Below, in pieces: positions 5,833-11,583 of a stretch of DNA of 11,583 nucleotides (the stretch's first letter is position 1; each line of letters opens with the position of its first letter). Location: the NCBI GenBank assembly GCA_027295975.1, contig JAPUJX010000055.1, forward strand, positions 1 to 11,583, given 5' to 3'. Position numbers and translations under genes: made by a program. The notes under the pieces are model-generated. The model did not search any database. It had not been told where the DNA came from and was given only the letters and a program-made list of their open reading frames with translations. The stretch comes from Gammaproteobacteria bacterium (GTDB lineage: Bacteria > Pseudomonadota > Gammaproteobacteria > Pseudomonadales > Azotimanducaceae).

Positions 5833-5872
5833 ATGGGGCGGGTCGACCCGGGTCGATTCGCCCCATTTTTTT
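5833..5872 (+). terminator. strong intrinsic terminator after the protease gene
   Basis: Two adjacent arms, ATGGGGCGGGTCGACCC (5833-5849) and GGGTCGATTCGCCCCAT (5850-5866), pair along their length with two G-U wobbles, leaving only the innermost bases for the loop. Seven Ts follow (5866-5872). It begins 24 nt after the protease stop codon. Confidence 0.9.
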
Positions 5873-5910
5873 GTGCAGAGCTGGTCCCGGGAACAGGAAT
5901 TACCTTCCCG

Positions 5911-5934
5911 TGCTATCATTTCCCTCAGTATAAT
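5911..5934 (+). promoter_or_regulatory. promoter candidates of the second kinase gene
   Basis: Two -10 elements lie upstream of ATG 5965: an extended -10 TGCTATCAT (5911-5919) and a perfect TATAAT (5929-5934). Neither has a clear -35. The first shares CGTGCTATSAT with the protease promoter, so I favour it slightly. GAGG at 5954-5957, 7 nt before the ATG, is the ribosome site. Confidence 0.45.
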
Positions 5935-5964
5935 TTCCCAGTAGTCATACCGTGAGGATCAGGA

Positions 5965-8682
5965 ATGTCGGTCGAACGCGGCAAAACACTATCCCACTAC
6001 CGCCTGATCGAGAAGATCGGCGAGGGCGGCATGGGCGTGGTGTGGAAGGCGGAAGATACGGTGCTCGGCCGCACCGTCGCCATCAAGGTGCTGCCCGCTG
6101 ACCACGCCCGCGACGAGAAGCGCCGCAAGATGTTCTTTGACGAGGCCCGCCTGGCGTCCTCGGTCAGCGAAGCCCATATCGTGCAGGTCCATGAGTTCGG
6201 GCACGAAGGCGACCTCGACTTCATCGTGATGGAGTACGTGGAGGGGAAACCGCTCCACAAGATCCTCCAGGGAAGGCCGCTGCCGCCCGAAAGGGTCGTG
6301 GAGATCGGGTATCAGGTGGCCCGTGCCCTGTCAAAAGCCCACCGCAAGGGGCTCATCCACCGGGACCTCAAGCCGGCCAACATTCTCATCACGCCGGATG
6401 GCGACGCGAAGGTGGTCGACTTCGGGCTCGCGATCCTCATCCCCAAACTCGATCTCGACTCGGGCACCGCGGTTCTGACCCGGTCTGTTGGAGAAAAAAC
6501 GGTTGGTAGAACGGAGAATGTTGAGGCGGTAACGGTCACGGGAACCATCCCCTACATGTCCCCCGAACAGGTGCGAGGCGAGGAATTGGACCTTCGCAGC
6601 GACATCTTCTCACTCGGCAGCGTGCTCTACGAGATGACCACGGGGCAGCGGCCCTTCCGGGGAGCGACCAGCAAGGATGTGGTTTCAGAGGTACTGAAAA
6701 CTCGTCCAAAGCCCGTGCACCAGGTTGTGGCGGAAGTTCCACTCGAACTTGCCAGGATCATCACGAAGTCACTCGCACCTCGACCCGGCGATCGCTACCA
6801 GAACACGGAAGACCTCGTGGTGGACCTCAAGCGGCTGGGCCGCGACCTGGAGGCGGGATCGTCCCCGTCATACGAAGAGCTTGGCAAGGGTGCGCCCCCG
6901 CCCCCTAAGCGTAGATGGTGGGTAGGCGCGACGGCATTGATGACTGCGGCGGCAATTGGCATTGTTTTCGGCTTTTGGCAGTTCTTGCCGAAAACGGAAA
7001 CGATTTCCACCGGACGGAAGATGATCGTGGTCCTGCCGTTCGAGAACCTGGGTTCACCGGAGGACGAGTATTTCACCTCGGGCATGACCGAGGAGATCAC
7101 CAGCAGGCTGGCCATGGTGAGCAATCTTGGGGTCATCTCGCGCACCAGCTCATTCCAATACGACAGGGCCGGCAAGAGCATCAAGCGGATTGGCGAGGAT
7201 TTCGGGGTGGATTACGTGCTGGAGGGAACCGTTCGCTGGGCGCGAGAATCCACAGGCACAAGCCGGATCAGGGTCACGCCCCAACTGATCCGTGTTTCCG
7301 ACGACACCCATCTCTGGGCGGAAAACTACGACCAGGTGATCAACGATATCTTCCAGGTCCAGTCCGAGATCGCCGCGGCGGTCATCGAGAAGATCGGAGT
7401 CGCGCTGCTCGACCCGGAACGCAGAGCCATTGACTCCGAGCCGACTGGCAATCTCGAGGCCTACGACTCCTACCTCCGCGGGAACGAATTCCTCAACCGC
7501 GGCCGGGAGTTGAGCTCCGCCAGGGAGATCCACTTCGCCATCCAGATGTACGAGGAGGCCATCCGGCTGGACCGGACATTCGCCCTCGCCTATGCACGGA
7601 AAGCAGAAGCTCACATCTGGCTTTACACTGTATATGAAGACCGGACGGATGCGCGGCTCGCCAACGCGAAGGAGGCGGTGAACCGGGCGCTGGAGCTCAA
7701 TCCAGGACTACCCGAGGCCCACCTGGCTCTCGGCATGATCTACAACTCCGGCGAGGGGGACAGTGACCGCGCTCTCGAGGAGTACCGGACCGTGCTGCGG
7801 AGCCAGCCGAACAACGCGGAAGTTTTCGAGGCGATCAGCGAGGTTCATGAGGATCTTGGTCAATGGGAAGAGGGATTGGCCAACTTGAAAAGGGCGATGG
7901 AGTTGAATCCCCGTCTGGGGAGGTTGCCCTGCAGCGCGGGCGGCATAGCTTTCGGGTTGCGCGACTTCGGCGAGGCCCTCCATCTTCACGATCGCGCCAT
8001 TCGGTTGACCCCCGATCGAGCCTGTCCTTACTGGTGCAAGCTCTTCATCTATCTGAACCGGGACGGCTCCACCGAGAATGCCCGCAGTTTCCTGGCGCAG
8101 ATTCCACAGAGTGTCGGGCTCGAAGAGACACCTCCAATCAATTACCCCTGGGTCATGGTCGATATGATGGATGGGAGGTACGAAGAGGCGCTGAGCAGAC
8201 TCTCCTCGGGATCCACGGAAGCTTTCGAGTTCGGGCAGTTCTACATTCCGAAGGACCAGCTCGCCGCCCAGATCTATGGTCTCATGGATCGTCCGGAACT
8301 TGAGGCGATCCATTACGAGGCTGCCCACGCAATGCTAATGGAAAAAATCAGGGAATATCCTAATGACGACCGGATTCACGGCTCGCTGGGCATCGCCTAC
8401 GCCGGCCTGGGCCGCGATGAAGATGCGATCCGGGAGGGAAGATTGGGGATCGAGTTGCTCGGCGGAACACGGGATAACAAACTTGGTTATCGGCTCAAGG
8501 ACCTGGCCCAGATCTACGTCATGATGGGCGACCATGACGAAGCAATCAACCATCTCGAGCGCCTCTTGTCGGTTCCTGCCTTATTCTCGGCGCCATACCT
8601 GAAAGCCGATCCGACCTGGCTTCCCCTGAGAGACGACCCCCGCTTCCAGGACCTTCTCCAACGCATGAATTTCCCCGGGTAA
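5965..8682 (+). CDS. membrane Ser/Thr protein kinase with TolB/FlgO-like domain and TPR repeats
   Basis: Hanks-type kinase of 905 residues. The catalytic domain is complete: glycine loop IGEGGMGVVW (Gly19/21/24), Lys41, Glu60, HRDLKPAN (Asp134, Asn139), DFG (152-154) and SPE (199-201). The activation segment is about 45 residues long and Thr-rich. A Pro/Lys-rich linker leads to one membrane span (about 318-338). Residues ~350-485 form a TolB/FlgO-type domain (RKMIVVLPFENLG, FTSGMTEEI, DYVLEGTVR), and ~498-865 carry TPR-like helices (e.g. ALELNPGLPEAHLALG), ending in the family-typical PTWLPLRDDPRFQDLL. The C-terminal part is predicted outside the membrane and may bind proteins or envelope components; ligand and substrate are unknown. 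Its catalytic motifs align without gaps to the first kinase as far as DFG, so the kinase domains are homologous while the sensors differ. No terminator is seen before the next gene. Confidence 0.94.
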   Translation: MSVERGKTLSHYRLIEKIGEGGMGVVWKAEDTVLGRTVAIKVLPADHARDEKRRKMFFDEARLASSVSEAHIVQVHEFGHEGDLDFIVMEYVEGKPLHKILQGRPLPPERVVEIGYQVARALSKAHRKGLIHRDLKPANILITPDGDAKVVDFGLAILIPKLDLDSGTAVLTRSVGEKTVGRTENVEAVTVTGTIPYMSPEQVRGEELDLRSDIFSLGSVLYEMTTGQRPFRGATSKDVVSEVLKTRPKPVHQVVAEVPLELARIITKSLAPRPGDRYQNTEDLVVDLKRLGRDLEAGSSPSYEELGKGAPPPPKRRWWVGATALMTAAAIGIVFGFWQFLPKTETISTGRKMIVVLPFENLGSPEDEYFTSGMTEEITSRLAMVSNLGVISRTSSFQYDRAGKSIKRIGEDFGVDYVLEGTVRWARESTGTSRIRVTPQLIRVSDDTHLWAENYDQVINDIFQVQSEIAAAVIEKIGVALLDPERRAIDSEPTGNLEAYDSYLRGNEFLNRGRELSSAREIHFAIQMYEEAIRLDRTFALAYARKAEAHIWLYTVYEDRTDARLANAKEAVNRALELNPGLPEAHLALGMIYNSGEGDSDRALEEYRTVLRSQPNNAEVFEAISEVHEDLGQWEEGLANLKRAMELNPRLGRLPCSAGGIAFGLRDFGEALHLHDRAIRLTPDRACPYWCKLFIYLNRDGSTENARSFLAQIPQSVGLEETPPINYPWVMVDMMDGRYEEALSRLSSGSTEAFEFGQFYIPKDQLAAQIYGLMDRPELEAIHYEAAHAMLMEKIREYPNDDRIHGSLGIAYAGLGRDEDAIREGRLGIELLGGTRDNKLGYRLKDLAQIYVMMGDHDEAINHLERLLSVPALFSAPYLKADPTWLPLRDDPRFQDLLQRMNFPG

Positions 8683-8733
8683 GCCGTTCAATTTAGCTGA
8701 GACAATCAACCGGACGCCAGGACAGGAGGAAAG

Positions 8734-8764
8734 TTGCGTCTCGATCGAATAATTGGAGTATAAT
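8734..8764 (+). promoter_or_regulatory. promoter candidate of the MopE-repeat gene
   Basis: A perfect TATAAT (8759-8764) with a weak TTGCGT (8734-8739) 19 bp upstream. Transcription would start near 8771, which is after the in-frame ATG at 8766 and 49 nt before ATG 8820, favouring the later start. The 137-bp gap after the second kinase shows no clear terminator, so read-through is also possible. Confidence 0.45.
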
Positions 8765-8806
8765 AATGCGAAAATCTGCCACAAACAGACAGTCAGGAAA
8801 CAGCGT

Positions 8807-8811
8807 GGAGG
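8807..8811 (+). promoter_or_regulatory. ribosome binding site fixing the MopE-repeat protein start
   Basis: GGAGG lies 8 nt before ATG 8820. The alternative in-frame ATG 8766 has only GGAG (8755-8758) and would give an unusually long region before the signal-peptide core. Confidence 0.7.
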
Positions 8812-8819
8812 GCCATAAA

Positions 8820-10643
8820 ATGTTCCCGAACAGGTTTGATGTTTTCCTGGGACGAACCCTGGGGTGCGTTTTGGTTATTGTCGTTTCCCTACTGGTCCCG
8901 GACCTGATTTACAGCGGATTCGACTGTACACAGCCTCCCGCTCCAGGGAAATCCTCTTTTCTCTTTCGCGGCACCCTGCGTATGACTACAAATGGGCCCG
9001 ACCTCTTCCAGTGCGGTGAAAAGGATTCCCCCACTCCCTCCACCTGTGAACTTTTCAACCGGGTGTACACCGACTTCGAGAGCGCTTGCGTGAATTCGGA
9101 AATTGGCTTTTCCGGAGATTACTTCCCGCATGCTTTTCCCACTTTCAATTTCGCTTATGAATCGGACAGTTTCCAACTGGCCAACTTGTCCCTGAATCTG
9201 GGACAGGGAGGGCAGAACTGGTATCTTCTCTGGAACCACCTCGCAGAGCCGGACAGCCCGGATTGCATCGGTTATTATGCCGCCCAATCCGACGTTCTCA
9301 TATTCGGTGAATTTGGCAACTCCCGTTTTCGACCCTGTGATGAATCTCCTGTTACGCAACCCATTTCCTGTGTGGAACCCCTCCGTTTTTCTGATAGTTC
9401 TCCCTGCAACCCACAAACAAACACCCCGGTGGGAGATATCAGGGTCATCGGAGGACTCGCTCCGGTGCCGGTCCCCGTCGTGAACTCCATAGTGGGAGGG
9501 ACCTTCAACGACCCGGCCCTCTCCATTAATCTTCGCTGGAATACTGCATGCTCCGTCACCGTGCACGACGATTCTCCCCACCCCGTACAGGGTTACCGCC
9601 TCGAGGTCTTTGTCGACGCAAACGGCAATGGCATACCGGAACCGCCAACGATCTGTGACGGCGAGAGTGAGCTTTACGAAACCCTCCTCGATATCGCTCC
9701 AATACCAAAGACCGATGATGGGATTCCAGACCGTTCCGGAGACCGCCTCACCGAATCGGTCACGCTGGGCTTGTCCGATCTCCAGAGGGCCCTTACAACC
9801 GACCTGGCTACCATCGAGGCCATGACGTTTCGGCTCCGTATTCTGTTTCAGGACGACCGCACCAGTGCGCTCGGTATCGGGGGGTTTGACCGGATCATCG
9901 ATCCCGTTATCTCAGCCCCTTCGATCCGGTCTCTTCCTCTCTCTTTTGCACCGACGGTATGTTTTGATCTGGACGGGGACGGATTCGGCGACCTCGCTTG
10001 CCCCAATGGAGGTCGGACAGATTGCAATGATTCCGATCCGGCGGTGCATCCCGACGCAACTGAAGTCCTGGACGGGATCGACAACGATTGCGATGGCTTC
10101 ATTGACGAAGCCATGGATGATGATGATGGAGATGGTGTTCCCAACCAGATCGATCTAGAGTTCACCCTTGACGTTGGTTTGGTGGGTGTGAATCCAAATG
10201 GCATCGCCATTTGTTCCGTGGATCCGGATGGTGATGGAGATGGATTCCCCTCTTCGGTGGATTGCAATGACGGTGATGCTACCGTGAATCCCGGTGCCGC
10301 GGAAATTTGCAACAATACTGACGATGATTGTGACGGCTTCCTTGATGAGGGATTCGACGTGGATGGTGACTCCTTCACATCTTGTGACCTCCCCACCCCG
10401 GATTGTGACGACTTCAACTCATCAATAAATCCTCTTGCTGCGGAACTGCCGGGGAACGTTGTGGATGAAAACTGCGACGGCTCCCTTGGCATCTGTGATC
10501 CGAATGCACCCTGGGAGGAACACGGCGAATTCGTTCTCTGTGTCAGCAATAGGTGCGAAACTTTGGTCGAAGATGGAGTTCTAACCGAGAAGGAGTGCGA
10601 GGCCCTGATCAGCCAGGCGGCCAAATCTGACGTGGGCAAGTAG
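8820..10643 (+). CDS. exported protein with MopE-type Asp/Cys metal-binding repeats
   Basis: A 607-residue exported protein of unknown role. A signal peptide spans about residues 1-32 (MFPNRFDVFLGRTLG, then VLVIVVSLLV). Residues ~33-375 are an unrecognised domain with scattered cysteines and a FVDANGNGIPEP segment (264-275). Residues 381-554 hold three MopE-like units (putative metal-binding motif family): DCNDSDPAVHPDATE to DCDGFID (401-430), DCNDGDATVNPGAAE to DCDGFLD (481-510) and DCDDFNSSINPLAAE to NCDG (528-554), separated by DxDGDG Ca-binding-type stretches. In the family such repeats are surface or secreted and bind metal (Cu in MopE, Ca in related thrombospondin-3-type loops). A C-terminal module (555-607) contains WEEHGEFVLCV and ends QAAKSDVGK. 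It lies downstream of the kinase and overlaps the next gene by one base. Confidence 0.88.
   Translation: MFPNRFDVFLGRTLGCVLVIVVSLLVPDLIYSGFDCTQPPAPGKSSFLFRGTLRMTTNGPDLFQCGEKDSPTPSTCELFNRVYTDFESACVNSEIGFSGDYFPHAFPTFNFAYESDSFQLANLSLNLGQGGQNWYLLWNHLAEPDSPDCIGYYAAQSDVLIFGEFGNSRFRPCDESPVTQPISCVEPLRFSDSSPCNPQTNTPVGDIRVIGGLAPVPVPVVNSIVGGTFNDPALSINLRWNTACSVTVHDDSPHPVQGYRLEVFVDANGNGIPEPPTICDGESELYETLLDIAPIPKTDDGIPDRSGDRLTESVTLGLSDLQRALTTDLATIEAMTFRLRILFQDDRTSALGIGGFDRIIDPVISAPSIRSLPLSFAPTVCFDLDGDGFGDLACPNGGRTDCNDSDPAVHPDATEVLDGIDNDCDGFIDEAMDDDDGDGVPNQIDLEFTLDVGLVGVNPNGIAICSVDPDGDGDGFPSSVDCNDGDATVNPGAAEICNNTDDDCDGFLDEGFDVDGDSFTSCDLPTPDCDDFNSSINPLAAELPGNVVDENCDGSLGICDPNAPWEEHGEFVLCVSNRCETLVEDGVLTEKECEALISQAAKSDVGK
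10020..10481 (+). repeat. three MopE-type repeat units
   Basis: Units encoded at 10020-10109, 10260-10349 and 10401-10481 share DC(N/D)D, a P-x-A-(T/A)-E core and (D/N)CDG. The third is the most diverged and ends at NCDG. The units are spaced unevenly, with Asp/Gly-rich linkers between them. Confidence 0.8.
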
Positions 10644-11386
10644 TGCGCGGAATCACCGCCATCTTCACGATGATCCTGCCGCTTACGGTGATGTCCTCGG
10701 CGGCGGAGAGGCACCCCTCCGGGGAGCAGGAGTTTCTCGCGCAGGTCCGCTCCGCCCGAAAGGAGGCGAAGGGAAAGATCCTTCTGGGGAAACGGGAGGC
10801 AATGGTGGCCTGGGAACGGGCCCGCCTCTTCATCTACACCCACGCGAAAAGAGGCTCCGTCACCGATCGGGGCAACCGGATCAGCGGCCGCATCGCGCCC
10901 TTCACCTGGACCGCCCGGCAGCGCCTGAAAAAGGGCCGCGTTGAGATCGAGCCGCTCTGCCAGAGTTCGCGGTTGTTTCACATCGACGACGCGAAGCGGA
11001 ACAGCCTGCTGTTCTATCACTACGTGAAGACCGGGGAACTGCCGTACCCCGATCTCATCCGGCCGTACGGCGTTGCTCTCAACGCCTTCGATTTCCCGGT
11101 GCCCGGGTCGACCCGTGCCGAGATTGCCCTGCAGGTCGACACCCTTCTTCGCATTTACGTGCGGGACGGGGAATGGCTGCGGGCCTGCGACGACGTGCGG
11201 GTGGCGGCGACCGATTACCTGGAGGAGCTCGACGCCATCCGGTTCAACGAGAGCGGCCGCATGACGGAAGGACGCTGGCGGGAGCGGTGGACCCTGCGCC
11301 GTTGCGGGCGCCCGGTGCCCTACCTGGTAACCTACACGGCGGATGGGTACGGCGAGGCGATGGTCGAGGTCGGCCCCGATCCGTGA
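10643..11386 (+). CDS. unrecognised, probably exported protein
   Basis: A 247-residue protein I do not recognise. The GTG start (10643) shares its G with the TAG stop of the MopE-repeat gene (TAGTG), so translation is probably coupled; a later ATG at 10670 would remove most of the hydrophobic start. Residues 1-21 look like a short signal peptide (Arg2, hydrophobic 4-17, SSA before Ala21). The mature part is charged, with Lys/Arg-rich helices (residues 35-66), aromatic-rich LLFYHYVKTGELPYPDLIRP (122-141) and a C-terminal WTLRRCGRPVPYLVTY beta-type segment (216-231). Cysteines are at 106, 182 and 221. No catalytic motif was found. Coupling suggests a role linked to the upstream exported protein. 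Its stop lies 8 bp from the stop of the convergent gene on the right. Confidence 0.75.
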   Translation: MRGITAIFTMILPLTVMSSAAERHPSGEQEFLAQVRSARKEAKGKILLGKREAMVAWERARLFIYTHAKRGSVTDRGNRISGRIAPFTWTARQRLKKGRVEIEPLCQSSRLFHIDDAKRNSLLFYHYVKTGELPYPDLIRPYGVALNAFDFPVPGSTRAEIALQVDTLLRIYVRDGEWLRACDDVRVAATDYLEELDAIRFNESGRMTEGRWRERWTLRRCGRPVPYLVTYTADGYGEAMVEVGPDP

Positions 11387-11394
11387 TGACGTTT

Positions 11395-11583
11395 CTACTC
11401 AATGCGGTCAGGCGGGACGTACTTTTTCCGGCGATACCATTTTCTTCCCAGGAGCTCGGCGGTTTTTTTCGCCGATTTGATGGTTGAATCGGTCACTGTC
11501 TTCACAGCTTGCGTGCTGAATTCCGTCACCTTCGGGGCTGTATCGCGTGCCGCCGAAACGGCCGATGAAGCTGATTGCGCCAC
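11395..11583 (-). CDS. partial small Ala/Thr/Lys-rich helical protein (C-terminal part)
   Basis: Sixty-two codons are visible up to TAG at 11397-11395; the frame is open at the right edge, where the first codon happens to be GTG, so the true start may lie outside. The visible part is Ala/Ser/Thr/Lys-rich and probably amphipathic helix (TEFSTQAVKTVTDSTIKSAK), ending in a basic YRRKKY and PPDRIE. It recalls phasin-like or LEA-like helical proteins in composition only; no family is assigned. It is convergent with the preceding gene, 8 bp apart, with no terminator in the gap. Confidence 0.5.
   Translation of the reverse strand: MAQSASSAVSAARDTAPKVTEFSTQAVKTVTDSTIKSAKKTAELLGRKWYRRKKYVPPDRIE

Noticed and set aside
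5850..5866. Third copy of the tRNA-like 18-bp repeat
   Set aside because: GGGTCGATTCGCCCCAT is similar but lacks ACCA and is fully explained as one arm of the terminator.
5144..5944. 266-codon plus-strand frame over the protease tail
   Set aside because: Ala/Arg/Thr-rich out-of-frame reading of the Cys repeats; it also runs through the terminator.
769..8682. Equal maximum lengths (905 codons) of the two kinases
   Set aside because: Coincidence: the first is 902 residues from its likely ATG, and the C-terminal halves are unrelated.
9848..11020. 390-codon minus-strand frame opposite the MopE-repeat and following genes
   Set aside because: Ser/Pro-rich reverse reading of Asp/Gly-rich codons, spanning two well-supported genes, with no recognisable domain.
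1..11583. CRISPR array, insertion sequence, integrase or phage genes
   Set aside because: No spaced repeat array, transposase or integrase motif was seen in any frame I read.

Overview
The window looks like a GC-rich bacterial chromosome of the Acidobacteriota type, with Myxococcota as the next choice. This rests on content: two large membrane Ser/Thr protein kinases with C-terminal sensor regions (one PD40/TolB-type propeller, one TolB/FlgO-like domain plus TPRs), a secreted trypsin-like protease with a cysteine-rich tail, and an exported protein with MopE-type Asp/Cys repeats. No taxonomic search was possible.

Layout. (1) 1-~650 is clearly AT-richer than the rest. It carries a minus-strand toxin-antitoxin pair: a DUF4258 toxin-like protein, then an MqsA-type zinc-finger antitoxin cut by the window edge, joined by an ATGA overlap. 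A strong sigma70-type promoter lies so close to the toxin ATG that the transcript should be leaderless, and two 13-bp operator-like repeats cover it. (2) 629-3667: two 18-bp direct repeats (17/18 identical), both resembling the 3' end of tRNA-Pro, bracket one minus-strand kinase gene (769-3477) and its terminator. (3) 3478-3807 is a 330-bp divergent control region with paired CCAA-N9-TTGG dyads, a degraded tRNA-Pro-like 3' half, interleaved hairpins and an extended -10 promoter for the protease. (4) 3808-5808 is the protease, ending at a strong terminator. (5) 5965-8682 is the second kinase. (6) 8820-10643 is the MopE-repeat exported protein, with an unrecognised, probably exported protein (10643-11386) overlapping its stop codon by one base. 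(7) A small partial gene runs convergently into the right edge.

How the genes may work together (inference). Both kinases have a cytoplasmic catalytic domain, one membrane span and a C-terminal part predicted outside the membrane. Their catalytic motifs fall at identical residue numbers, but their sensor halves are unrelated. They bracket a secreted protease and precede an exported metal-binding-type protein, so the cluster could link envelope sensing to secreted proteins. The toxin-antitoxin pair looks like a separate, probably acquired module whose edge coincides with the first tRNA-like repeat.
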